64,000 nt of DNA, taken from positions 1-64,000 of the forward strand of contig DAOLIT010000016.1 of the NCBI GenBank assembly GCA_035328405.1, given 5' to 3'. The notes under the pieces were generated by a model, which saw only the letters and a list, made by a program, of their open reading frames with translations, was not told the origin of the DNA and did no database searches. This document shows, piece after piece, positions 16,404-24,736 of this stretch. Numbering within the stretch: the stretch's first letter is position 1; every line of letters starts with the position of its first letter. The stretch comes from JAEUKA01 sp035328405. GTDB taxonomy: Bacteria > Myxococcota_A > Polyangia > Palsa-1104 > JAEUJZ01. The translations under genes were made by a program, and so were the position numbers.

Positions 16404-17603
16404 TCAGACGGGAAAGAGACCCGGCAACCCGCTGACGCCACGCGGCCACGCCGGCAACCCAAACGCATCGCACATCGTCTGAGCCACATCGAAAAAGCCG
16501 GACCGCTCACCCACATTCGCCCGACCATCCACCGGTTGCACCGTCGAGAACAAAAGAAGCGGCACGTCCTCTCGCGTGTGGTCCGTGCCTGTCCACGTCG
16601 GGTCGTTTCCGTGATCCGCCGTCAAGATCACCAAATCCGCCGGAGAAAGCTGTTTTCGCAACGCCGGCAAAAAAGCGTCAAATTCCTCAAGCGCCCGAGC
16701 GTAACCCACCGGATCACGCCTGTGTCCGTACAACATGTCGAAGTCAACAAGGTTCACGAACACAAGTCCCTGCTTCAGCCTCGACAGCACATCCAATGTC
16801 AGCGAAAGTCCGTCTGAATTGCCTTCCGTGTGGATGTTCTGAGTGACACCGTGACCCGCGAAAATGTCCCAAATTTTCCCGACCCCGACGACCTCGCGGC
16901 CTGACGCGGCTATCCGCGACAACACCGTTTCGTCGGGCGGAGGCATCGCAAAATCCCGCCGGTTGTACGTCCGTCGGAACTTGCCCGGTTGCCCAACAAA
17001 AGGCCGCGCGATCACGCGAGCGATCTTTTTCTCGTCGCAAAGCTCTCGAGCAACTTCACACGCAGCATAAAGTTCGGAAATCGGCACCACCTCTTCGTGC
17101 GCCGCGATTTGAAACACACTGTCTGCCGACGTGTAGACAATCAGCGCCCCCGTCCGCAGATGCTCGGGCCCAAGTTCATCGAGAATCGCCGTTCCCGACG
17201 CTGGCTTGTTCCCCAACACGCTTCGGCCCGTCGCCTTGGAAAACTGCTCGATCATGCCCGACGGGAAACCGTGCGGAAACGTCGGAAACTCGCTTTGCAC
17301 GTCAAGCCCCGCGAGTTCCCAATGTCCCGTCGTCGTGTCTTTCCCGATCGACCTCTCACACATCCGACCATACCCACCCAGCGGCCTTTCGACCTTCGCC
17401 ACGCCCGGGATCGTCGTGATGTTTCCCAAACCCAGTGCCTCCAAGTGAGGCAAAGACAGCCCCCCCACACGGTCGCCAATGTGCGCAAGTGTATTCGCGC
17501 CCTCGTCGCCGTACCGAGAGGCATCTCTCGCAGAACCGCACCCGCACGAATCGAGCACGACGAGCACCACACGCTCGAACGGAGCCCTTGAAACAGAAAC
17601 CAT
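16404..17603 (-). CDS. deoB: phosphopentomutase
   Basis: A 399-residue Mn2+-dependent phosphopentomutase of the alkaline-phosphatase superfamily that turns (deoxy)ribose-1-phosphate into the 5-phosphate. Visible: VVLVVLDSCGCG with the first metal Asp, GKDTTTGHWEL with the phosphorylated Thr, a VNLVDFDMLYGHRRD block, and LVILTADHGNDPTWTGTDHT metal ligands near the C-terminus. Length is typical. It links the two phosphorylases to DeoC. The start ATG lies 30 bp after the deoC stop. Confidence 0.95.
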   Translation of the reverse strand: MVSVSRAPFERVVLVVLDSCGCGSARDASRYGDEGANTLAHIGDRVGGLSLPHLEALGLGNITTIPGVAKVERPLGGYGRMCERSIGKDTTTGHWELAGLDVQSEFPTFPHGFPSGMIEQFSKATGRSVLGNKPASGTAILDELGPEHLRTGALIVYTSADSVFQIAAHEEVVPISELYAACEVARELCDEKKIARVIARPFVGQPGKFRRTYNRRDFAMPPPDETVLSRIAASGREVVGVGKIWDIFAGHGVTQNIHTEGNSDGLSLTLDVLSRLKQGLVFVNLVDFDMLYGHRRDPVGYARALEEFDAFLPALRKQLSPADLVILTADHGNDPTWTGTDHTREDVPLLLFSTVQPVDGRANVGERSGFFDVAQTMCDAFGLPAWPRGVSGLPGLFPV

Positions 17604-17633
17604 GACCCAAGCCCTCGCTAAAAAACGCTGCGC

Positions 17634-18644
17634 CTAGTAAGCCGATGCTTTTCCCGAACTCGACGGAGCAGACGCGCCGGTCGCTTTGGCTGCGCTTTTT
17701 TGAAGCCACGGCCTGTGCGGATATTTCGGCGGAGGCGGTGCGTCCGTATTCCCCCTCACGATCGCCACCGACGCACTTGCGCCGATTCGATCCGCGCCCG
17801 CCGCTTTCATTTTCAGTGCATCCTCACTCGTGCGGACGCCTCCCGACGCCTTCACGCCCATGTCCGCGCCCACGAGTTTTCGCATCAAAGACACATCCTC
17901 GACCGTCGCGCCACCGGGGCCAAAACCGGTCGAAGTCTTCACAAAATGCGCGCCTGCCACTTTGGCGAGCGAAATCGCGACAATTTTCTCCTCTTGAGAC
18001 AGAGCCCCTGTTTCCAAGATCACTTTCACTTTCGCGGGACGCGCCCCCTCGACCACTTTTTGGATGTCTTCGTGGACAAGCGCAAAATCCCGCGACTTGA
18101 GCGCGCCTTGGTTCAGCACCATGTCGATCTCGTCTGCGCCATTCCGCACCGCCTCTCGCGCTTCAAACGCCTTCGCATTCGGTGCCATTGCCCCCAGCGG
18201 AAAACCCACCACCGCACACACCATCACACCCGATCCTCGCAAAAGTCGCTGGGCCAGCGGAACAAAACTCGTGTTCACACACACCGACGCGAACCGATAC
18301 GTCCGCGCCTCGGTACACAGCTTCTCCACGTCCGCTGCCGTCGCATCTGCTCGAAGAAGAGTGTGATCGATCATCGATGCCAGATTGCCCGGCGTCTGCC
18401 CCGTCGAAAGAGCCGAACCGATCCGGCTTGCGCCTTCTTCGACAATGTTCCGAACCGCGTCAGGACGGCGAACTGCGCATAGACCGCACGCAGAACAACT
18501 TTCCGACGGGCCTGACGAACAATTCCCTTCGTTTTTGGGCCCCACGCCGATTTGTGAAAGTTTTTCTGGGCCACCCAAACGCTGAGCCACCCGACGGGCG
18601 ACCTCAGCGACGAGCTGTTCCATGTTGGGATCGTGACTTGACAT
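17634..18644 (-). CDS. deoC: deoxyribose-phosphate aldolase with N-terminal extension
   Basis: DeoC cleaves deoxyribose-5-phosphate to acetaldehyde and glyceraldehyde-3-phosphate. The conserved barrel starts near residue 88 (LASMIDHTLL) and includes VCAVVGFPLG, VKVILETGALS, the Schiff-base region FVKTSTGF and KASGGVRT. In front lies an extension of about 85 residues absent from standard 220-250-residue enzymes. It has an amphipathic helix (QLVAEVARRVAQRL), a Cys at 42, a CSACGLC cluster (Cys 50, 53, 56), and a DAVRNIVEEGASRIGS helix. The ATG at 18644 has no clear ribosome site; an in-frame TTG exists at 18707. It is the first gene of the nucleoside operon, with a dyad at 18656-18685 just upstream. 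Confidence 0.9.
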   Translation of the reverse strand: MSSHDPNMEQLVAEVARRVAQRLGGPEKLSQIGVGPKNEGNCSSGPSESCSACGLCAVRRPDAVRNIVEEGASRIGSALSTGQTPGNLASMIDHTLLRADATAADVEKLCTEARTYRFASVCVNTSFVPLAQRLLRGSGVMVCAVVGFPLGAMAPNAKAFEAREAVRNGADEIDMVLNQGALKSRDFALVHEDIQKVVEGARPAKVKVILETGALSQEEKIVAISLAKVAGAHFVKTSTGFGPGGATVEDVSLMRKLVGADMGVKASGGVRTSEDALKMKAAGADRIGASASVAIVRGNTDAPPPPKYPHRPWLQKSAAKATGASAPSSSGKASAY

Positions 18645-18655
18645 CGTAGGACTCG

Positions 18656-18685
18656 CTTTACAACGCGAACACCGACGCTGTAAAG
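18656..18685 (-). promoter_or_regulatory. putative deo operator dyad
   Basis: CTTTACA and TGTAAAG, perfect 7-bp arms with a 16-bp spacer (arm centres 23 bp apart, about two helical turns), ending 11 bases before the deoC ATG and just downstream of the preceding operon's terminator. The spacing fits binding of a dimeric repressor on one DNA face. No regulator gene for it is seen in the window. Confidence 0.5.
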
Positions 18686-18690
18686 GACAG

Positions 18691-18720
18691 AAAAATCGGC
18701 CACTCAACTTGCTGGGCCGA
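18691..18720 (-). terminator. weak rho-independent terminator after M16 genes
   Basis: Read on the minus strand: TCGGCC, a 13-base loop, GGCCGA, then five T. The stem is only 6 bp, so termination may be partial. It separates the M16 peptidase pair from the nucleoside operon. Confidence 0.5.
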
Positions 18721-18752
18721 AAATCCCACTCCAGTCGAGTGCTCGTGCGTCG

Positions 18753-20237
18753 CTATTTCGACGCCGCCGACGAGCGCGGAGGAGGTGGTGGAATCGTGAT
18801 GTCGATGTTCTGCACTGGGCCCAAGTGTTTGAGCTGATGGAGCTGGTTCCCAATTTCGTCAGGGTTTCCCACGACGAGGACCGCAAAACCGCCTGGATTC
18901 AGATACTTTTGCGCCACACGCTTCACGTCGTCGAGCGTGATTTTCTGGATCTGCTCCGCATACTTTTCCGTGTATTCCGACGGATAACCGTCAAACTCCA
19001 GCCTCATCTGATCGTCGAGAATTTTCGTTTTGCTATCGAACTTGAACACAAACGAATTCAGAATCGCGTCCTTGGCCTTCTGAAGTTCATCCTGCGTTGG
19101 TGGATTCATCGACATTCCCTGGATTTGTTCAAACAACGCCGTGATCGCTTTGGCCGTCGTCTGGCTTTTTGTGCCCATCGTGATGCGATATTGCGCGTTG
19201 TGCTCCCAACCCAGACCGACGCCGCCGCGCACGTTGTACGCAAGCCCCTGCTTGGTGCGAATGTTTGAGAACAAACGCGCCCAAAAACCGCCTCCCAGAA
19301 TTTCGTTCATCACCTCGATCGCGTAGTGGTCGGGGTTTTTGCGCGTCGTACCAACCTGCACCAAGTGAATCGAACTTTGGTTGATGTCATTTTTGCCGAT
19401 GAAAAAGAGCCCCGGTCGCGTCGGAACAAAACCCACTTCCGGCAAAACGACTTTCTGGCCCGTCGGAAGCGTGCCCAAGTGCCGCTTGAGCAGCGCGATC
19501 ATCTCCTCGGGCTCGAAATCGCCAGTGACACCGACCAGCATATTGCCGGAATGCACAAACCGACGGTGCCACAACTGCAAGTCGTCGCGCGAGATCGCCG
19601 CCACCGTCGCATATTCAGGCTGGCGCGCAAGCGGATGATCCTTGCCAAACGCGAGCTTGGTCGATTCTCGTCCAGCGATTTCGCCTGATTCGTCGTTGCG
19701 ACGGCTGATCGCCGTCAAAAGCTGCCGTTTCGACAGATCGATTTTTTCCTGTCGAAACTCAGGTTCGCGCAAGACCTCAACCGCCACCGCCAACACATCG
19801 GGAAAATCTTTTTTCAAACTGTGCGCCGACAGAGAAATCGATGTCGCGTCGCTGTTTGTTTCGATCGAGGCCGCCCGCATCGCCAAAAAATCATCCAACT
19901 GGTCGCCGGTTCGCGTCCGCGTACCACCGGTCCGCCACGATTCGGCAAACACGTCCGCGAGGCCCGTCTTGCCAAATGGCTCATCTTTCACACCTCCGCG
20001 CACAACCGCGTTCATCGTCACCAGCGGCAATTCCTTGTCTTGCTGCAAAAACAGCACGATTCCGTTGTCCAACACGAGCCGCGTGGGTCGCTGCGGCTTT
20101 ATCGCGTGCAGCGGCGGGGGTTTGATCTGTCGCCAGTCATTTTTCACAAACACCGGCGCAGCATGAACAGGTTCTGTCCACACACAAACTGCGAGCAGAA
20201 ACAAAGTGAGCGACGATAGGAAAACAGAACGCCGCAT
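18753..20237 (-). CDS. M16 peptidase-like protein, catalytically inactive
   Basis: A 494-residue exported (signal peptide about residues 1-26, ending VHA-AP) member of the insulinase/pitrilysin family. At the place where active members have HxxEH, this one has GLADVFAESWRTGGT, so both His and the Glu are lost. Later family blocks remain, such as GVTGDFEPEEM, LVQVGTTRKNPDHYAIEVMNEILGGGF and ARLFSNIRTKQGLAY. It starts 2 bp after the stop of the active paralogue. This active-plus-inactive pairing is known for bacterial M16B peptidases and mitochondrial processing peptidase, so the two proteins probably form a periplasmic heterodimer. Confidence 0.88.
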   Translation of the reverse strand: MRRSVFLSSLTLFLLAVCVWTEPVHAAPVFVKNDWRQIKPPPLHAIKPQRPTRLVLDNGIVLFLQQDKELPLVTMNAVVRGGVKDEPFGKTGLADVFAESWRTGGTRTRTGDQLDDFLAMRAASIETNSDATSISLSAHSLKKDFPDVLAVAVEVLREPEFRQEKIDLSKRQLLTAISRRNDESGEIAGRESTKLAFGKDHPLARQPEYATVAAISRDDLQLWHRRFVHSGNMLVGVTGDFEPEEMIALLKRHLGTLPTGQKVVLPEVGFVPTRPGLFFIGKNDINQSSIHLVQVGTTRKNPDHYAIEVMNEILGGGFWARLFSNIRTKQGLAYNVRGGVGLGWEHNAQYRITMGTKSQTTAKAITALFEQIQGMSMNPPTQDELQKAKDAILNSFVFKFDSKTKILDDQMRLEFDGYPSEYTEKYAEQIQKITLDDVKRVAQKYLNPGGFAVLVVGNPDEIGNQLHQLKHLGPVQNIDITIPPPPPRSSAASK

Positions 20238-20239
20238 GG

Positions 20240-21766
20240 TTATTTCCCTCCTTTGGCCGAGTTTTCAATCCACGCAGCGGTGCGATTGCTCTCGACAAAC
20301 ACGTTCCGAGCAACCCGCTGGATGTCTTCCTTGCTCACCTTGTCGATCCGCTCGACGCGACGGAAAATCTCACGCCAATCTCCGTAACGCTGTTGCGCTG
20401 TCGCCATTGAAATGGCCAAGGACTGGTTGCTGCCCAGGCTCCCGAGGAGACGCATTTTCGCCCGCGCTCGAATCATCTGAAGTTCATCGTCGGTGACAAC
20501 TGAATTTTTCAGCTTTTCAATTTCCTCGTGGATCGCGACGCGAAGTTGTTGAGGTTTGATGTCCGGCGTCGGAATCGCATAGAACACAAACAAGTGCGGA
20601 TACTTCCGTCCCGGCATCCCCGTAAACCCGCCTGAAGTCGCCGCCAGTTTCTTGTCCCGAACCAACGCTCGATACAACCGAGCCGTTCTTCCCGTCGACA
20701 TGAGATCCGAAATCGCGTCATACACCGCGTCATCTTTGTCCAGCACATCGGGTCGGTGATAACCCTCGGCATAGATCGGTTGCGCCGTCTCTCGAACCAC
20801 GATTGTGCGTTCGCCAAACTGCGCCGGTTCGTCCGTCGAGATCTCAGGCGGTTTCGGACCTTTCGGCAAACGACCAAAGTAGGCTTCCAGAGTAGGCATC
20901 GCCTCAGACGCCTTCACATCCCCAACCACCGCCACCGTGAGATTGGCCGGCGTGTAGTGCGTCTCCCAAAACTTCTGTGCATCCGTCGCTGAAAAAGTCT
21001 TCAAATCCGACGGCCAACCCACGACGGGCCGTCCATACGGATGCGCCGTAAATGCTGCCGCCAAAAGCTGTTCGATCAAGCGACCGATCGGACGACTGTC
21101 CGTCCGCATTCGTCGCTCTTCCATCACCACGTCCCGCTCGGTGTAAAACTCTCGCATGATCGGGCGTTTGGCTCGTTCCGACTCCAGATAGGCCCACAGT
21201 TCGAGCCGATTCGACGGCATCGAGTAGAAATACCCAGTCTCGTCGGCGTTCGTGAACGCATTGAGCGAAACACCGCCGTTTCGATCGACGATTTCCCCAA
21301 ATTCATTCGCGACGACTTGCTTGCCTGCCTCAGCCATTGCGTCACGCCAGGTTTTTTCCAGTGCTGCCACCTTTTGCGCGTCGCTGCTGGGTCTTTTCCG
21401 GCGTTCCGCGTCGAAAGCCAAATACGCTTTTTCTACTTTTTCAAGGAGCGTTTTCTCGACAGTAAAATTCTTCGTCCCGATCCGGTCCGTCCCCTTGAAC
21501 GCCATGTGTTCAAACATGTGGGCAAGACCCGTTTGGCCCATGGCTTCCTGCGCAGCACCGACGTTGACATGCGTAAAATAGGAGAACACCGGCGCTTCCG
21601 GACGTTCGACCACAATCACCGTCAGACCGTTGGCCAGCTGCTTCACCGCAGTTCGTTTCTCGAAGCTAGCCAAGTCTTGCGCGCAAGCGTTCCTCGCCAC
21701 AAAAGACGGAACGACGTTCAAAAAGAGACCGACTCCCAGCACACAACCCAAAACGTGTCGTTTCAT
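20240..21766 (-). CDS. M16 family zinc metallopeptidase, active subunit
   Basis: A 508-residue exported peptidase. The signal sequence (about residues 1-29) ends near ACAQ. The inverted zinc motif HMFEH is at residues 83-87 in GLAHMFEHMAFKGTD, with the downstream Glu in a long helical region as expected. The second domain holds VAVVGDVKASEAMPTLEAYF. ATG at 21766 was chosen over an in-frame upstream start because GGAGAGGAG precedes it and a clean signal peptide follows. It is the first gene of a two-gene operon with the inactive subunit. Substrate unknown. It diverges from the amidase gene across a 229-bp gap. Confidence 0.9.
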   Translation of the reverse strand: MKRHVLGCVLGVGLFLNVVPSFVARNACAQDLASFEKRTAVKQLANGLTVIVVERPEAPVFSYFTHVNVGAAQEAMGQTGLAHMFEHMAFKGTDRIGTKNFTVEKTLLEKVEKAYLAFDAERRKRPSSDAQKVAALEKTWRDAMAEAGKQVVANEFGEIVDRNGGVSLNAFTNADETGYFYSMPSNRLELWAYLESERAKRPIMREFYTERDVVMEERRMRTDSRPIGRLIEQLLAAAFTAHPYGRPVVGWPSDLKTFSATDAQKFWETHYTPANLTVAVVGDVKASEAMPTLEAYFGRLPKGPKPPEISTDEPAQFGERTIVVRETAQPIYAEGYHRPDVLDKDDAVYDAISDLMSTGRTARLYRALVRDKKLAATSGGFTGMPGRKYPHLFVFYAIPTPDIKPQQLRVAIHEEIEKLKNSVVTDDELQMIRARAKMRLLGSLGSNQSLAISMATAQQRYGDWREIFRRVERIDKVSKEDIQRVARNVFVESNRTAAWIENSAKGGK

Positions 21767-21901
21767 TTCTGCTCCTCTCCCGCCGCCATTCGTCGCTCCT
21801 GGCTCTAGCTTGTATTCACCAAAGGCGCGCAGCCACGGGACGCTGCTTTGCTTTTTGGGCAGTTTACTTTGCATCGAAAACCGAACACGAAAAAAACGAG
21901 C

Positions 21902-21943
21902 GTGCCGAGCAAAGGCACCTCACGTTATGCTTTGCGAAGCAAA
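21902..21943. repeat. two small dyads in M16/amidase divergent gap
   Basis: GTGCC-N7-GGCAC (21902-21918) and TTTGC-GAA-GCAAA (21931-21943). Both lie in the 229-bp gap between divergent start codons, 50-95 bp before the amidase start, and could be binding sites. No convincing sigma-70 boxes are seen; the rest of the gap shows nothing. Confidence 0.25.
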
Positions 21944-21995
21944 CAGCCCAATTCGCACAAGTGCCTTGTTTGCATTTCACCCGCAGGAGGAACTC

Positions 21996-23609
21996 ATGAA
22001 CGCTCGACACACCCTTGTTTCTCGTTTTGGTTTGGCTTGGTCAACCTGTCTTGCGCTTGTTGCGGGATGCGGAGACGTGCCCGCAGATTCTTCTCACCCG
22101 TCCGATACGACGGTTCGTGCAACGAGCGACGGAGAAACAGCCGCCCCAACGCCTCAAGTTTCTGAATTGGGTCGCGCGTTCGCCCTTGCGTCTCAGGAGT
22201 TTTCCGTTCCCCAAGCGGTCCTGTCGTCTTTGGCGTACGCCACAACACGCTTCCATTTCGTCCCCGGTGCCGTCGGAGATGCTTCTGGCGAAGAACCCGT
22301 CTTCGGCGTGTTTGCCCTGCGAAGCAAAAGCCTTGAGGCAGGAGCGCGGCTGGCTAGCGTTTCCGTCGAAGAGGCCCAGACCGAAGTGCTCGCCCACGTT
22401 CGTGCCTCGGCTGCCCTCCTCAGAAGTCTGGCGGATGAAGCCGGAACCAATCGAGGTGACCTATCTGCATGGGCCGGACCCATGGCTCGTTTTTCCAACA
22501 TTCCGTCTGAACAGGGCCAAGCACACTTCGTTCACGGCGAGCTATACAAAACCTTGCGCGAAGGTTTGCCTGCCGAAATTGCTTACACGCACGGCTTGCC
22601 GGTCGAAAAGCATCCTGATCTGGTCCCTCAGTTTCCTTCCCTCATCGAAGATTCGCTGCCGTTTGAAGGCGCGCGCTATTCTGGGTCCGTTTGGAAGCCT
22701 GCACCGTCGTCGAATTACTCAAGCGGACGCTCCGCGGCCATCGACCTGTTGGTCATTCACACCTGCGCCGGAGGTTATTCCGGTTGCGTCAGTTGGTTGA
22801 CAACTCCCTATCCCACAAACCCTTACAAGACCTCTGCCCATTACGTCGTCAGGGAAGACGGCGGAGAAATTGCCGCCCTCGTGGACGAAAGCAACACTGC
22901 CCACCACGTCGGGTCATCCTGGGAAGGTCGCCCGACGAACCCCCGTTCCGTCGGAATCGAGCACGGCGGTTTTTCGTACGCGGGCACAAACAAATGGACC
23001 GAGGGTCAAGTATCAGCCTCGGCAAAACTTTCCTGCGACATTGTCAAGCGAAATCGAATCGTTCGCGACCGAAACCACATCATCGGCCACTACCAGCCCG
23101 ATCCAGTCAACCGAGCCAACGATCCTGGCTACGATTTTCCGTGGGCCAACTACATGACCCGCATCAACACCTGTGTCGGTGGAAGTAGCACGATTGTTGT
23201 GGACAGCAACCAAGCCAACAACGACTCGAGCGGAAAAATCGAACCGCCGAGCGCAAACTGGAAATCCTCGACGAATGTGAGCGGCTTCTACGGAACCGGC
23301 TACTTTGTGGCCGAAACCGCCGCTGTTTCCGACGCTGTGTACTTCAAGTTCTATCTTCCTGCTGCCGCAAGCAAAGAGGTTTTTGCTTGGTGGACCGCCG
23401 CCTCGGATCGCAGCACAGCGACGCCGTTTATCGTCTTCGACGCTGCTGGCAATCGCCTGGGCTCCGTCAACAAGAACCAGCAGATCGACGGAAGCCGCTG
23501 GGTTTCTTTGGGCCGATACAGCTTCACCGCCGGCTGGAATCAGGTTGCCGTCTCTCGCTGGGCGGCTGCCGGTGCCTACGTCGTCGCTGACGCCATCAAA
23601 GTCGAGTAG
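21996..23609 (+). CDS. N-acetylmuramoyl-L-alanine amidase lipoprotein with golvesin-like domain
   Basis: A 537-residue lipoprotein: lipobox LVAGC with Cys 25, then a helical region, then an Amidase_2 (T7 lysozyme/PGRP-like) zinc domain at about residues 245-390. Visible are LVIHTCAG (zinc His), SAHYVV, HHVGSSWEG, SVGIEHGG and GHYQPDPVNRANDPGYDFP. The C-terminal 140 residues resemble the golvesin/xanthan-lyase beta domain found on secreted enzymes (VDSNQANNDSS through WAAAGAYVVADAIKVE). It would cleave the amide between muramic acid and the stem peptide at the outer membrane. AGGAGG precedes the ATG. A propeller gene follows 5 bp later. Confidence 0.87.
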   Translation: MNARHTLVSRFGLAWSTCLALVAGCGDVPADSSHPSDTTVRATSDGETAAPTPQVSELGRAFALASQEFSVPQAVLSSLAYATTRFHFVPGAVGDASGEEPVFGVFALRSKSLEAGARLASVSVEEAQTEVLAHVRASAALLRSLADEAGTNRGDLSAWAGPMARFSNIPSEQGQAHFVHGELYKTLREGLPAEIAYTHGLPVEKHPDLVPQFPSLIEDSLPFEGARYSGSVWKPAPSSNYSSGRSAAIDLLVIHTCAGGYSGCVSWLTTPYPTNPYKTSAHYVVREDGGEIAALVDESNTAHHVGSSWEGRPTNPRSVGIEHGGFSYAGTNKWTEGQVSASAKLSCDIVKRNRIVRDRNHIIGHYQPDPVNRANDPGYDFPWANYMTRINTCVGGSSTIVVDSNQANNDSSGKIEPPSANWKSSTNVSGFYGTGYFVAETAAVSDAVYFKFYLPAAASKEVFAWWTAASDRSTATPFIVFDAAGNRLGSVNKNQQIDGSRWVSLGRYSFTAGWNQVAVSRWAAAGAYVVADAIKVE

Positions 23610-23614
23610 CCTTT

Positions 23615-24634
23615 GTGCGGCTTGGCCTGCTGAGCGCAGCGACGCTGATTTCGTTTATTTCCGAGCGCGATGGCAACCGAGAGGTGTACGTCATCGAGGC
23701 GAACGGAAAAAATGAACGGCGGATCACGCGAAGCAAGGACACAGCGGACTACAATGGTCCGCTCTCACCCGACGGAAAAGAACTGTTGGTGACATCTGTA
23801 GAAACGTCGGACGCCGGAAGACCACAGCGTTTCTTTCTGTATCCACTCGACGGGCGTCCGCCGCGCCCGCTCGGTCCACCTCGTTCCTTGCTTCGCAGCC
23901 CGGTTTTTTCGAGTGATGGTCGTTTCCTGTTTTTCGAGGGTTCTTCGACTGGTTTCCGCGAAATTTTTCGCATGGCACTCGACGGGAAAACTCCCCGCCC
24001 TCTTACCAGCAACCGCGAGGGGAATTTTCAACCTTGCCTGTCTCCAGACGGAAAGACCCTCGCTTTTGTATCCAGTCGGGATCAAGTCGCCGAGCTATAT
24101 CTCACCGATACAAACGGCAGAAGCCCTCGACGGATCACCCGAACCGAGCGAGACGAATGGCAGCCTGTCTGGTCCCCCGACGGAAAGTTCTTGTTGTTTG
24201 CAAGTGATCGAGACGGCGCAGATCGCCTGTACCTTCAATCCACAGACGGAAGCACCGCGCGGCGTTTGACCACCGAAGAACTCGACCCAACCGTCGTTGA
24301 GGAAAGCGCAAGCTTTTCACCCGACGGAAAATCCGTTCTCTACGTCCGCCGACAGCCTGGGCAACCAGCGAAACTGGCTCTGGTTTCCGTTGCCGGATCT
24401 CGACGCACTTTCTTGGCCGAAAACCAGACGGGTCCGGTCTCAGAACCCGCTTTTTCTCCTGACGGGACCCAAGTTGTTTTTACGCTCGGATTTCCAGACA
24501 AAAGCGGTCTTTTTTTGGTTGGTTCAGACGGAAAAAGCGTGCGCCGCTTGACCGGACCAGACGGCCCAAACTGGCACCCGCTCTGGCACAACAAAGCCGC
24601 CACCGAGCCCACTGCGCACTTGCGTGGGCGCTGA
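23615..24634 (+). CDS. TolB-like PD40 beta-propeller protein
   Basis: A 339-residue protein made almost wholly of about six WD40-like/PD40 blades, each with a variant of F-S-P-D-G-K (GPLSPDGKELL, PCLSPDGKTLAF, PVWSPDGKFLLF, ASFSPDGKSVLY, PAFSPDGTQVVF). This is the repeat of the TolB C-terminal domain, but the N-terminal TolB domain is missing. The GTG start at 23615 gives only a short hydrophobic N-terminus that merges with the first blade, so export is uncertain. It lies 5 bp after the amidase gene, presumably in the same transcript; a scaffold or glycan/peptide-binding role is possible. Confidence 0.8.
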   Translation: MRLGLLSAATLISFISERDGNREVYVIEANGKNERRITRSKDTADYNGPLSPDGKELLVTSVETSDAGRPQRFFLYPLDGRPPRPLGPPRSLLRSPVFSSDGRFLFFEGSSTGFREIFRMALDGKTPRPLTSNREGNFQPCLSPDGKTLAFVSSRDQVAELYLTDTNGRSPRRITRTERDEWQPVWSPDGKFLLFASDRDGADRLYLQSTDGSTARRLTTEELDPTVVEESASFSPDGKSVLYVRRQPGQPAKLALVSVAGSRRTFLAENQTGPVSEPAFSPDGTQVVFTLGFPDKSGLFLVGSDGKSVRRLTGPDGPNWHPLWHNKAATEPTAHLRGR

Positions 24635-24736
24635 CCGCTTCCCGAGCCGTTCCCAGCTCACCACATTTGAGGCATTCTTTTCGCATTTTTTCCGAGCAGC
24701 GCAGTCTTCAGGGTTCGCTTGCCTGTTCCTTTCGAT

